Below are positions 1-7,833 of a DNA stretch of 64,000 nt, one piece after another. Each line of letters begins with the position of its first letter. Within the stretch, counting starts at the first letter, position 1. A program made the position numbers and the translations under genes. This stretch comes from Clostridia bacterium (GTDB taxonomy: Bacteria; Bacillota; Clostridia; Oscillospirales; CAG-272). The notes beneath the pieces are model-generated. The model was given only the letters and a program-made list of their open reading frames with translations, was not told where the DNA came from and searched no databases. Where the stretch lies: contig JAFQPI010000072.1 of assembly GCA_017411805.1 (NCBI GenBank), positions 1 through 64,000 of the forward strand. Reading direction: 5' to 3'.

Positions 1-43
1 AAAATGCAAGAATAACCGATAATACAGTTTATCGCTTACAAAT

Positions 44-74
44 AAAAAGGACTGAAATAAAATCAGTCCTTTTT
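44..74. terminator. Bidirectional rho-independent terminator
   Basis: A perfect 12-bp stem (44-55 with 63-74, arm AAAAAGGACTGA) closes a 7-nt loop. It lies just past the stop of the minus-strand flavoprotein gene. Read on the minus strand the stem ends in a T-run, so it probably ends that transcript. The A/T symmetry would let it work in both directions. Positions 1-43 hold nothing recognisable. Confidence 0.85.
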
Positions 75-119
75 GTTTAGAAACAATAAATTTAATTATT
101 GTCTCACATTTTGCTTTAT

Positions 120-1937
120 TTAATAAAGTTCAAAGTTAAAGATATGAGCCGTCGAGCTTCCGTAGTCCTCGCACATAGTCTCGCTGAAGTGGGTCGAGAG
201 AGGAATGAGACGGATAGCCTTCGCGGTGATATCAAGATCGTGCTTTACGAAACGCTGATGGTTATCGGTGACCTCGAGAACCGTGCTCCACTCTCCGCTT
301 GCATCCTGAGCCTCGATCTTATAGTGCTTGACAAGGCACTTCGGGAATCCGAACGTGGTGTTATCGTGGCTTGCCGCCATAAAGAGGACCATGGAGGTAT
401 GCAGACCGTTAGGGTTGCCGTCGGTGTACTCGCGGTCAAGGTCGCTGTCGAATACCAGACGAACTCCGCCAACGTGCGTGGGCTCGTCGAAGGTATAGGT
501 GATCGCCTTGTTGGTCTTGCCGTAGTATCCGTTGTCGTTGCCCCAGATGCGGCGGTCGATACCGTTCAGAAGCGCGGAGCAATCGCCGTAATCTGCGGTG
601 AGGGTAGCCTTCTTTGTAAGCTCGGAGGGCTCTCTGCGGAAGCCGGGGAGGAAGCAGTCGGCGTCCATAAGAATCTTCTGGATCTCCTTGATCTTCTGAG
701 CGCAGACCTCGCGGGGAGTGAGATTATTCTTGGTAGCAACTGCTGCCGCAGTACCTACAGCCTGTCCGATAACGCCGATGGTACCCATTACACGGGTAGT
801 ACTGAAGCCGATATGCGACGCGCTGATGTTTCTGCCCGCGAACATAAGGTTCTCGATATTCTTCGAGTAGAGAGCACGGAGCGGGATCGAGTAGGGCTCG
901 GAAAGACGGCGCTTCTGCAGGTGGCCCCCGCCCTTTGCGTTCATATGGAATCCGCCGGGAAGGTGGTTGTCGATCTGCCATCCTCCGTATGCAACTGTGT
1001 CCTCAAAACGAGGGCAGTTTTCAACGTCGTGCTGAGTAATTACGTAGTCGCCGACGTAACGGCGGCTCTCGCGCTTGCCGGGAAGGAATCCGATCCACTC
1101 AAGATCCCAATTCTCCGCGCCGTGGTCGCCGTGGTTCTTGATGTGATCCCAAACGCCGAATGCGATCTTAAGAAGCTCGTCGCGGACCTCTTCGGTATCG
1201 TCGATCGAGTTCTGCATACCGCCAAGCTCGATCCAATAGAAGTTGGTGTTCATTTCGTAGAGCTTGTGGGGCTTGTTGTTCATAGCGTCGTCATCGGGGA
1301 AGTCGTATGCCCAAGCGGGGGGAGTGTAGCTGACGGGATGATCGGTCTCGCGGCACTGGATCATAAGGCTCATACCCATGGTATGATTGTCGGCGACATC
1401 AAGTCCGAATTCCTCTCCGAATTCGCTCTTTGCCTCGCGTCCGACCTTGTACTCCGCGCCCGTGAGGGGAGCGAGGATCGAGTCGCCCGAGCTGTCAACG
1501 AAGATCTTTGCGTGAACCTCGTGCCAGATGTACGTGGTGAGCTGGAAGCCCTTGACGTAGTCGATCTTGTTTCCGTTCATCTTAGCGTCACAGCAAGCGC
1601 AGTTGAGCATAAGGTCGATGTTGTCCTCGAAGCGTACGAGCTCATAGAGGACGGAGTCCCAGATGGTGAAGTTTCTCTTGGGGTTACGGTGCATATTCTC
1701 GAGGAGAAGCTCCTCCATAATGCCGGTCTCCTGAAGATCGCGGACTCTCGTGCCCGCGCCCGAGATCCACATTCTGATCTCGCTCGAGCAGTTACCGCCG
1801 AGAACGGGTCTGTCCTGCATAAGGGCAACCTTTGCGCCCTGTCTTGCTGCGGAAATTGCGGTGAACATACCGCCGATACCGCCGCCGATAACGCAGACGT
1901 CTACGTTATGTACCTTTGTTTTAAGCATTTCACTCAT
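120..1937 (-). CDS. FAD-dependent oxidoreductase with C-terminal beta-rich domain
   Basis: 605 residues. A Rossmann dinucleotide-binding motif (VIGGGIGG, residues 16-23) opens the protein. It is followed by the VLGGNCSSEIR stretch typical of the FAD_oxidored (PF12831) family, in which GGN-C lies near the flavin. A second GTIGVIGQAVGTAAA segment near residue 390 resembles the end of the FAD domain. About 170 C-terminal residues look like an all-beta module (YTFDEPTHVGGVRLVFDSD), possibly discoidin-like. No signal peptide or membrane segment is visible. The start is supported by ATAAGGAG just upstream. It is divergent from an AraC regulator, which suggests substrate-controlled expression, perhaps for a sugar or related compound. 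The substrate is unknown. Confidence 0.8.
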   Translation of the reverse strand: MSEMLKTKVHNVDVCVIGGGIGGMFTAISAARQGAKVALMQDRPVLGGNCSSEIRMWISGAGTRVRDLQETGIMEELLLENMHRNPKRNFTIWDSVLYELVRFEDNIDLMLNCACCDAKMNGNKIDYVKGFQLTTYIWHEVHAKIFVDSSGDSILAPLTGAEYKVGREAKSEFGEEFGLDVADNHTMGMSLMIQCRETDHPVSYTPPAWAYDFPDDDAMNNKPHKLYEMNTNFYWIELGGMQNSIDDTEEVRDELLKIAFGVWDHIKNHGDHGAENWDLEWIGFLPGKRESRRYVGDYVITQHDVENCPRFEDTVAYGGWQIDNHLPGGFHMNAKGGGHLQKRRLSEPYSIPLRALYSKNIENLMFAGRNISASHIGFSTTRVMGTIGVIGQAVGTAAAVATKNNLTPREVCAQKIKEIQKILMDADCFLPGFRREPSELTKKATLTADYGDCSALLNGIDRRIWGNDNGYYGKTNKAITYTFDEPTHVGGVRLVFDSDLDREYTDGNPNGLHTSMVLFMAASHDNTTFGFPKCLVKHYKIEAQDASGEWSTVLEVTDNHQRFVKHDLDITAKAIRLIPLSTHFSETMCEDYGSSTAHIFNFELY

Positions 1938-2073
1938 TGGAATTACTCCTTATAAAAAATATAATTTACTATTGCATTTTACACCATTATAGTGTATAAT
2001 AATTATACACATCACAAAATAAAATGTCTATACCGATTGTGACATTAATTTATCATTTTGTGACGTATAGAAA
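1938..2073. promoter_or_regulatory. Divergent control region with AraC-type repeats
   Basis: TTGTGAC occurs at 2037-2043 and again at 2058-2064, exactly 21 bp (two helical turns) apart. An inverted copy (ATCACAA) lies at 2011-2017. A near-perfect 19-nt palindrome, GTGTATAATAATTATACAC, lies at 1992-2010. The flavoprotein promoter has a good -10 on the minus strand (TATAAT, 1986-1991) but no recognisable -35, and the palindrome fills the spacer. This is what an activator-dependent promoter looks like. That the AraC protein next door binds these repeats is inference. Confidence 0.6.
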
Positions 2074-2964
2074 ATGAAGCTGTTATCGCATTATCTGCAA
2101 AACAAAAACGATCCCCGCCACGAGATCACAAACTGGGAAAACGATCTGATAAACGACTGGCTCTGCTATTCCTGCAGAAGCACGGTTTACGACGTGAATA
2201 CATTTCCCTCGAGCCTTCACAGCCACGATTATTACGAGCTCGTTATCTTCGTCGAGGGCGAGATCAATTACGTTTGTGAGTCGAGCGTGTATTCGCCGAA
2301 GCGCGGGGACGTCATCATAATCCCTCCCGGAAAATTCCATATGTCGAAGCTCAAGGGCGAGCGCACGCACTATAAGCGACACGTTTTTTATCTATATCCG
2401 AACGCGTTCGACCAGATCTCGCCGAGTCTTGCCGAAATATTGATAAGGACGAATGAAGGCGTGCATTTTTCGCTTGCCTCAAGGGAGAGGGAAGAGGAGC
2501 TTCTGACTCTCGCCGAAAAGCTTGCATCCGCGCTCAAAAAACGGGGAGACGATCTGTCACGCGCGCTCGCACTCGGGTACATCATCGAGATATTCTGCTT
2601 ATTGAATCGCAAGGACATCCGCCACAGCGGCGAGAGCGAGCGCCTGCCAGAGAACATTCTCGCGCTTCAGCAGTATCTCGATGCGCACTATACCGAGATC
2701 AATTCGGTATCCGAGGTCGCCGAGCATTTTTTCTACAGCCGTGAATACGTATCAAGGCTTTTCAAGAAGTATTACGACACCACGATCCTTGATTATATTC
2801 ATAAGCTCCGCATATCGAAAAGCCGCGCACTCATCGCCGAGGGAATGCCGATAATCGACGTCTGCTATGCCGTCGGTTTTTCCTCGCTTTCGACGTTTAT
2901 CAGAGCCTTTCGCGCGGCAACGGATATGACGCCGTCGGAGTATAGGAGGATGGTAAGAGAATAA
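2074..2964 (+). CDS. AraC family transcriptional regulator
   Basis: 296 residues. The N-terminal half is a cupin-like sensor (LHSHDYYELVIFVEGEINY, then RGDVIIIPPGKFH), as in AraC regulators that bind sugars or metabolites. The C-terminal ~100 residues carry the double helix-turn-helix: SVSEVAEHFFYSREYVSRLF and the hallmark GFSSLSTFIRAFRAATDMTP. No clear Shine-Dalgarno precedes this start, and the last TTGTGAC repeat sits 10 bp upstream, so translation or transcription may be autoregulated. It probably controls the divergent flavoprotein gene. The effector is unknown. Confidence 0.93.
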   Translation: MKLLSHYLQNKNDPRHEITNWENDLINDWLCYSCRSTVYDVNTFPSSLHSHDYYELVIFVEGEINYVCESSVYSPKRGDVIIIPPGKFHMSKLKGERTHYKRHVFYLYPNAFDQISPSLAEILIRTNEGVHFSLASREREEELLTLAEKLASALKKRGDDLSRALALGYIIEIFCLLNRKDIRHSGESERLPENILALQQYLDAHYTEINSVSEVAEHFFYSREYVSRLFKKYYDTTILDYIHKLRISKSRALIAEGMPIIDVCYAVGFSSLSTFIRAFRAATDMTPSEYRRMVRE

Positions 2965-2968
2965 AACT

Positions 2969-2993
2969 AACCCGAGCAATTTCTGCTCGGGTT
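2969..2993. terminator. Terminator hairpin between convergent genes
   Basis: A 10-bp stem (2969-2978 with 2984-2993, arm AACCCGAGCA) with a 5-nt loop sits right after the AraC gene. The stop codon of the convergent minus-strand membrane protein lies in the right arm. The T-run on either side is short, so efficiency is uncertain. Confidence 0.6.
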
Positions 2994-3378
2994 ATCCTAT
3001 ATTGAAGATCAGAACGAGTATAACGCAATAAAGAATCGTAGCCACGCAGGGTGCAAAGAGCATCACGGAAAAGTGGAAAATATGTTTATCGCGCTTTTGC
3101 GAGCTTTTGAAGAGGAATGCGGTCAGCAGGCATATCGCGTTGATGATAATCAGACAGAAGTTGATGAAGGCGATCAGAAGTGCTGAGATAAATTCCGCCA
3201 TTCCGTAATTCCCGGGAGTCTCGCCGTACAATTTTATCTGTTCCAGAACTTCAATGCGATCGACTATACTTAAACATGTAAAATATACAAGCGGAACGAT
3301 CATAAGCAGAGGAACGAGAATCTTGAAAACGAGAAGAACTATGTCAAGGGGCTTATTTTTTATTTGTGCTCCTTTCAT
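2992..3378 (-). CDS. Small membrane protein, unknown function
   Basis: 128 residues with three likely membrane spans: around residues 12-35 (LLVFKILVPLLMIVPLVYF), 62-88 (ISALLIAFINFCLIIINAICLL) and 102-126 (FSVMLFAPCVATILYCVILVLIF). A short basic linker (KSSQKRDK) precedes the third span. No family is recognised. It starts 3 nt after the zinc-ribbon gene and is probably cotranscribed with it. A GGAG lies inside the first codons rather than before the ATG, so the start may rely on translational coupling. Confidence 0.6.
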   Translation of the reverse strand: MKGAQIKNKPLDIVLLVFKILVPLLMIVPLVYFTCLSIVDRIEVLEQIKLYGETPGNYGMAEFISALLIAFINFCLIIINAICLLTAFLFKSSQKRDKHIFHFSVMLFAPCVATILYCVILVLIFNIG

Positions 3379-3381
3379 CCA

Positions 3382-3783
3382 TTATAAAGCGGACATCATA
3401 AAGAATACTATTGCAAGAATTCCCGTGGTGAACTGTGCGCCGATAGCACGGATATTGGTGTATTTTTCGGAATACTTCCATTGGATCGCATGGGCGTATC
3501 TTCTTCTGAATATGCCGAACAAGAACGATGCGACGAGCATAGCGATCGCCAAGGCAACGGTGATGTCAAAGTCGGGTTTGGCTGTTATAGCTATCACGAT
3601 TCCTATGACGGTGCAAAGTATCGCAAACCACGTGTTTTTCAGCAAATAGAGGAGATAATATTTGTTGAAAACAAATTTTTCCTTATCCTCCATACAAGGC
3701 GGCTCGTATGTAATGGTATTTCCACAGATCGGGCAGACACTGATTTCGTCAACGATGCATTTGCAGACGTTGCATTTTTTCAT
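3382..3783 (-). CDS. Zinc-ribbon membrane protein, unknown function
   Basis: 133 residues from the ATG at 3783, which has an excellent upstream site (AAAGGAGGAGG). A longer frame upstream has no such site. The N-terminus is a rubredoxin-like zinc ribbon (CNVC then CPIC, residues 3-21), followed by a linker and about three membrane spans (FAILCTVIGIVIAITA, TVALAIAMLVASFLFGIF, GAQFTTGILAIVFFM). Small proteins with a zinc ribbon plus membrane helices are common in Clostridia and mostly uncharacterised. It forms a two-gene unit with the membrane protein downstream. Confidence 0.65.
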   Translation of the reverse strand: MKKCNVCKCIVDEISVCPICGNTITYEPPCMEDKEKFVFNKYYLLYLLKNTWFAILCTVIGIVIAITAKPDFDITVALAIAMLVASFLFGIFRRRYAHAIQWKYSEKYTNIRAIGAQFTTGILAIVFFMMSAL

Positions 3784-3813
3784 AAAATCCTCCTCCTTTA
3801 CCTTTATGAAACC

Positions 3814-3822
3814 ATTATAGCA
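3814..3822 (-). promoter_or_regulatory. Extended -10 promoter of the zinc-ribbon gene
   Basis: Read on the minus strand this is TGCTATAAT, an extended -10 element, about 30 nt before the start codon. The -35 region is A/T-rich and weak, as expected for an extended -10 promoter. Confidence 0.6.
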
Positions 3823-3863
3823 TATATATTTGTATAAAATTTGAACAAATTTGCGAAAAGGGC

Positions 3864-3892
3864 TTGACACGGGACGGTTTTTGCAGTATACT
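3864..3892 (+). promoter_or_regulatory. Sigma-70 type promoter of the T-box/trpB2 unit
   Basis: TTGACA (3864-3869), a 17-bp spacer and TATACT (3887-3892) form a near-consensus promoter. Transcription would start near 3899, at the beginning of the T-box leader. Confidence 0.85.
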
Positions 3893-3898
3893 ATGATA

Positions 3899-4147
3899 AA
3901 CCGATGAGAAAGAGAAGTAACAGGTTACGATTCCCCACAGAGAGCCGCCGGTGTTGAGAATGCGGTGGGATAGGGCTTGCGAATGGGCTTTTGAGGGCGA
4001 GGTGAAAATGCGCGTGCGCAAGTAGCCGAGACGGGAGTTCCCGTTACAGAACGAGTGTATGAAGTACACGTTGAGTGGACGCAATGCGTCAAGCAGGGTG
4101 GCACCGCAGGTATTTCCTGTCCCGGCATTTGGGGCGGGGATTTTTTG
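3899..4147 (+). promoter_or_regulatory. T-box leader, Trp (UGG) specifier
   Basis: Stem I is recognisable from GATGAG...AGAGAAGTAAC and CAGAGAGCCGCCGGTGTTGAGA, the AG-bulge and distal-loop region. The specifier segment GAA-TGG-GCTTTTGAG puts the codon UGG at 3984-3986. The T-box proper, AGGGTGGCACCGC, is at 4095-4107. A G/C-rich hairpin follows, ending in TTTTTT (4141-4146), which is the terminator. Established mechanism: uncharged tRNA(Trp) pairs with the specifier and T-box and favours the antiterminator, so the downstream gene is expressed when tryptophan is short. Confidence 0.92.
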
Positions 4148-4193
4148 TTTTTAGCCGCCCGAAAATCACTCATCCGCGAAAGGAGAATCCAAA

Positions 4194-5567
4194 ATGGACA
4201 AAAAACAAATTCCCTACAAAATTTATCTGAGCGAAAACGAGCTGCCGCGCGAATGGTATAATCTCCGCGCCGATATGCAGAATAAGCCTGCGCCGCTTCT
4301 CGATCCTGCAACACACAAGCCGATCACGGCAGATGCACTTTCCACCGTTTTCTGTGACGAGGCTATCCGTCAGGAGCTCGACGACACTACGAGATTCTTC
4401 AAAATTCCCGATATAATCCGCGATTTCTATAAAATGTACCGCCCCGCGCCCCTCATCCGCGCTTATTGCCTTGAGGAGAAGCTCGGTACGCCCGCAAAGA
4501 TCTATTATAAATTCGAGGGCAACAATACAAGCGGAAGCCACAAGCTCAATTCCGCTATCGCGCAGGCATACTATGCGAAGATGCAGGGACTCAAGGGAGT
4601 CACCACAGAGACGGGTGCAGGTCAGTGGGGCACTGCACTTTCCATGGCTTGCGCATATCTCGGACTCGACTGCAAGGTATATATGGTCAAGGTCTCCTAC
4701 GAGCAGAAACCGCACCGCCGCGAGGTTATGAAGACCTACGGCGCGACCGTCACTCCATCCCCCTCGCCCGATACAGTTGTCGGCAGAAAGATCCTCGCGG
4801 CGCATCCCGGTACCTCGGGAAGCCTTGGCTGTGCTATTTCCGAGGCTGTTGAGGTCGCAACAAACACGGACGGCTACCGCTACGTTCTCGGAAGCGTGCT
4901 CAATCAGGTAATGCTTCATCAGTCGGTCATCGGTCTTGAGACCAAGACCGCGCTCGATAAATACGGCGAGAAGGCTGATATCGTCATCGGCTGTGCTGGC
5001 GGCGGCTCGAATCTCGGCGGACTCATTGCGCCCTTCATGGGCGAGAAGCTGCGCGGCGAGGCTGATTATCGCTTTGTCGCGGTCGAACCCGCATCCTGCC
5101 CGTCGCTGACGAGGGGCAGATACGCATACGACTATTGCGATACGGGTATGGTCTGCCCGCTTGCAAAGATGTACACTCTCGGAAGCGGATTCATCCCCGC
5201 ACCTCACCACTCGGGCGGTCTGCGCTATCACGGCATGAACACCACTCTTTCCGCGCTCTACGATCAGGGACTTATGGAAGCCGTTTCGGTCAAGCAGACC
5301 GAGGTCTTCGAGGCGGCTGTTGAGTTTGCTCGCGTCGAAGGTATCCTTCCCGCTCCCGAAAGCTCGCACGCGATCAAGGTTGCGATCGACGAGGCTCTCA
5401 AGTGCAAGGAGACGGGGGAAGAGAAGACCATCGTCTTCGGCCTCACGGGCACCGGCTATTTCGATATGCTTGCATATGGCAAATATAACGACGGTCTCCT
5501 GACCGATTACGCGCCCACCGACGAAGAGATCGAAAAAGGCTTCGCGGGAATGCCCAACATTGAATAA
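4194..5567 (+). CDS. trpB: Tryptophan synthase beta chain, TrpB2 type
   Basis: 457 residues, longer than TrpB1 (about 400) and matching the TrpB2 (TrpB-like) subfamily. The PLP lysine lies in NNTSGSHKLNSA (about K117). The glutamate region is ETGAGQWG and the phosphate-binding loop is GCAGGGSN. It catalyses condensation of indole and L-serine to tryptophan. No trpA or other trp gene is adjacent, and TrpB2 proteins generally work without TrpA, so indole salvage is the likely role (inference). The upstream Trp-specific T-box supports the assignment. A good GAAAGGAG precedes the ATG. Confidence 0.93.
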   Translation: MDKKQIPYKIYLSENELPREWYNLRADMQNKPAPLLDPATHKPITADALSTVFCDEAIRQELDDTTRFFKIPDIIRDFYKMYRPAPLIRAYCLEEKLGTPAKIYYKFEGNNTSGSHKLNSAIAQAYYAKMQGLKGVTTETGAGQWGTALSMACAYLGLDCKVYMVKVSYEQKPHRREVMKTYGATVTPSPSPDTVVGRKILAAHPGTSGSLGCAISEAVEVATNTDGYRYVLGSVLNQVMLHQSVIGLETKTALDKYGEKADIVIGCAGGGSNLGGLIAPFMGEKLRGEADYRFVAVEPASCPSLTRGRYAYDYCDTGMVCPLAKMYTLGSGFIPAPHHSGGLRYHGMNTTLSALYDQGLMEAVSVKQTEVFEAAVEFARVEGILPAPESSHAIKVAIDEALKCKETGEEKTIVFGLTGTGYFDMLAYGKYNDGLLTDYAPTDEEIEKGFAGMPNIE

Positions 5568-5585
5568 AGAAAAGGAAGTAAAAAT

Positions 5586-6257
5586 ATGAGCGAAAAGAAG
5601 GGTATGATATTCGATTTCAACGGCACGCTCGTGCTCGATTCGCATATCCACAAGGCAGTCTGGACCGACTTTTTCCCTCTTCACGGAAAAGCACCGCTTT
5701 CTGAGGAAGAAATGGAGAAGAGCCTTCTCGGCTGCGGAAATACCGAGATCCTGACACGCTTTTTCAGCCCGATCACTCCCGAGGAGATCGAGAGACTCAC
5801 ATACGAAAAGGAAGCAGAATACCGCCGCCGCGCTGTTCTCGATCCTACCTTCGTGCTCGTTCCGGGAGTCGAGGAATTCCTCGACTATCTTAAATCGGAA
5901 GGCTATCCGATGATGATCGCCACAGGATCGGAGATCAACAACGTCAAGTGTTATTTTGAGTATTTCAAGCTTGACCGCTGGTTTTCTTGGGACACGATAA
6001 TTTACGATGACGGTATTATGCCCTGCAAACCCGATCCCGATATCTACCTCCGAAGCGCGGCACTTCTCGGCAAAAAGCCCGAGGACTGTATGGTATTCGA
6101 GGATTCGCTTTCGGGTGTCCTTGCCGCAAAGCGCGCGAATATCGGCAGAGTTTACGGCTTCGGACCCGGCTACACTCCCGAGAGATATGAATCGGTCGGC
6201 GGTGTTGACGGCGTATTTGACAACTTCGCAAAATGGCGAAATTTTGATCTTTCTTAA
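5586..6257 (+). CDS. HAD superfamily hydrolase, phosphoglucomutase-like
   Basis: 223 residues. Motif I is IFDFNGTLV: the nucleophilic Asp is present, but the second Asp of the usual DxD is Asn. Motif II is MIATGSE; motifs III/IV are KPDPDIYL and VFEDSLSGVLAAKRA. The helical cap between residues 15 and 85 matches subclass IA (beta-phosphoglucomutase or phosphatase type). It starts 18 nt after trpB with an AAAGGAAG site, so it is cotranscribed under the T-box. The substrate is unknown. The Asn variant is recurrent in some HAD families but may alter acid/base catalysis. Confidence 0.85.
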   Translation: MSEKKGMIFDFNGTLVLDSHIHKAVWTDFFPLHGKAPLSEEEMEKSLLGCGNTEILTRFFSPITPEEIERLTYEKEAEYRRRAVLDPTFVLVPGVEEFLDYLKSEGYPMMIATGSEINNVKCYFEYFKLDRWFSWDTIIYDDGIMPCKPDPDIYLRSAALLGKKPEDCMVFEDSLSGVLAAKRANIGRVYGFGPGYTPERYESVGGVDGVFDNFAKWRNFDLS

Positions 6258-6264
6258 TTATTTT

Positions 6265-6297
6265 CCGTGCGGTTGGATAAATCGCACGGATTTTTTT
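6265..6297 (+). terminator. Rho-independent terminator after the trpB unit
   Basis: A 7-bp G/C-rich stem CCGTGCG / CGCACGG (6265-6271 with 6283-6289) is followed by a run of seven T. It separates the trpB-HAD unit from the histidine operon. Confidence 0.9.
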
Positions 6298-6328
6298 GAT
6301 TATCGTTACAAAAAATTTGAAAAAGTAC

Positions 6329-6357
6329 TTGACAAATGGCTTTCGAAGTGGTATCAT
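6329..6357 (+). promoter_or_regulatory. Histidine operon promoter
   Basis: TTGACA (6329-6334), a 17-bp spacer and TATCAT (6352-6357). The predicted start is near 6364, immediately before an imperfect palindrome. Confidence 0.82.
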
Positions 6358-6364
6358 TTTAACA

Positions 6365-6382
6365 TGCTAAAGGACTAAAGCA
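6365..6382. promoter_or_regulatory. Candidate HisR/YerC operator palindrome
   Basis: TGCTAAAGGACTAAAGCA is an 18-bp imperfect palindrome in which 12 positions are symmetric (TGCT-N2-AG-N2-CT-N2-AGCA). It begins at the predicted transcription start of an operon whose first gene encodes a TrpR-family regulator. Binding is inference from position and symmetry. Confidence 0.5.
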
Positions 6383-6410
6383 AATTGCACCTTAAAGGAG
6401 TAGCTTGAAT

Positions 6411-6728
6411 ATGAATAAAGATATGAGAAATATCCGAGGTGAGAGAACCGAGCAGTTATGGCGCGCGATCATTTCGCTTGAGAGCGCGGAGGATTGCGCC
6501 AACTTCTTCACCGACCTTTGCACGGTCGCAGAGATAGACGAGATGGCAAAGCGACTTGAAGTCGCAATGTGTATCGACAACGGAATGTCATACGGAGACG
6601 CAGCCGAGAAAACGGGAGCGAGCACGGCTACTATCAGCCGCGTGAAGCGTTCGCTATATTACGGCAACGGCGGCTACCGTATCGTCCTCGATAAGCTCGA
6701 GGGGAAAACGGAGGCATCCGATGAATGA
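6411..6728 (+). CDS. yerC: TrpR/YerC family regulator, HisR-like
   Basis: 105 residues from the ATG at 6411. A TTG at 6405 is also in frame, but it lies only 4 nt after AAAGGAG. The sequence is the YerC/YecD branch of the TrpR superfamily: an all-helical dimer with LCTVAEIDEMAKRLEVA followed by a helix-turn-helix (MSYGDAAEKTGASTATISRVKRSL). TrpR-like repressors of this branch have been described as histidine-operon regulators (HisR) in Gram-positive bacteria. Its place as first gene of the his operon, overlapping hisZ by 8 nt, fits autoregulated control of histidine synthesis. The palindrome at 6365-6382 is the likely target. Confidence 0.88.
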   Translation: MNKDMRNIRGERTEQLWRAIISLESAEDCANFFTDLCTVAEIDEMAKRLEVAMCIDNGMSYGDAAEKTGASTATISRVKRSLYYGNGGYRIVLDKLEGKTEASDE

Positions 6729-7833
6729 GCTTAAATGCGGTCTCATAGATGAGCTTCCTCGGCTTTTGCGTGAACTGTATTCCGAATGCGGATATTCGCG
6801 CTACCGTACGGTAGGATTTGAGGAATATGATCTGTTTTCCGAATACCGCGATTTTCTGACAAGCGGACAAATGATAACTTTTACGGGCGCGGGAGGCAGA
6901 CTTCTTGCGCTCAAACCCGATATTACGATGTCGATCATCCGTGATGCAACGGAGCAGAGGGGGAGAAGCGATAAGTTTTTCTACAGCGAGAGCGTATACC
7001 GCGTTCCCTCGGGCGGAGACGAATTCAAGGAGATACTTCAGATCGGTCTTGAATGTATCGGCGACGTTTGCGCGTACGACCGCGCCGAGGTCGTATCTCT
7101 CGCCTGCCGCACGTTGGCGCATACGGGATGCGACTATATGCTTGATATTTCGCATATGGGACTTATCGATGGCATACGCAAGCTTTTCGGTATTTCCGAA
7201 AGACTCAAGGGTGAGCTTGCAAATGCGCTGAAGGATAAAAACGCTCCCGCTCTTTCGATGCTTTGCTCACGCGCCGGACTCGGTGAGGAAGAGACCTCGA
7301 GAATGATCGAGCTTTCAAGACTTTCGATCCCGATCAGAGAAGCGGGCGAGATGCTTTCGTCTCTCGGATTTGCAAAATATACCGAATCAGCTGATGCGAT
7401 CGGAGAGCTTCGCTTGATCGCAAATGCGCTTACAGATGAGGAAGCCGAGCACGTCAAAGCCGATCTTTCTGTAATACACGGAATGAATTACTATGACGGT
7501 GCGGTTTTCAGCGGATATATCGACGGTGTATCCGAGGCGATCCTAAAGGGCGGCGAATACGGCAGACTTATTACGAAAATGGGACGCACGGGAAGCGGAC
7601 TCGGATTTGCGCTTTATACCGATCCCCTTGAGCGGATCGATGGCTATTCGCCGAAATACGCGGCGGACGTTCTGCTTGTTACCTCCGACCGAGATCCTTC
7701 GCTGATATCGGCGGCTGTCAAAAGAATAAAAGCAGAGGGAAAGAGCGTACTGGTGCAAAGAAGTGCCGCGGGCGCGGAAAGATGCGCTTGTGTGATGAAG
7801 CTGAATGACAAGGGAGAGACGGAGGTAATCTGA
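6721..7833 (+). CDS. hisZ: ATP phosphoribosyltransferase regulatory subunit
   Basis: 370 residues. A class II aminoacyl-tRNA synthetase-like fold related to HisRS without tRNA charging. Recognisable segments are ALKPDITMSIIRDA, YSESVYR, EILQIGLECIG and the C-terminal half-motif YYDGAVFSGYIDG. HisZ forms the hetero-octamer with short HisG and is needed for its activity and histidine feedback. GGAGG precedes the ATG within the end of yerC. The stop overlaps hisG by one base (TGATG), suggesting coupled translation of the two subunits. Confidence 0.93.
   Translation: MNELKCGLIDELPRLLRELYSECGYSRYRTVGFEEYDLFSEYRDFLTSGQMITFTGAGGRLLALKPDITMSIIRDATEQRGRSDKFFYSESVYRVPSGGDEFKEILQIGLECIGDVCAYDRAEVVSLACRTLAHTGCDYMLDISHMGLIDGIRKLFGISERLKGELANALKDKNAPALSMLCSRAGLGEEETSRMIELSRLSIPIREAGEMLSSLGFAKYTESADAIGELRLIANALTDEEAEHVKADLSVIHGMNYYDGAVFSGYIDGVSEAILKGGEYGRLITKMGRTGSGLGFALYTDPLERIDGYSPKYAADVLLVTSDRDPSLISAAVKRIKAEGKSVLVQRSAAGAERCACVMKLNDKGETEVI

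Noticed and set aside
99..1955. A 618-codon open frame on the plus strand opposite the flavoprotein gene
   Set aside because: It is a shadow of the G/C-rich third-position pattern of the real gene. It has no domain, no ribosome site and a valine/alanine-heavy composition, while the minus strand encodes a clear FAD protein.
4170..5684. A 504-codon minus-strand frame across trpB
   Set aside because: It covers trpB exactly in antisense and crosses the gene boundary. It has no recognisable motif or ribosome site.
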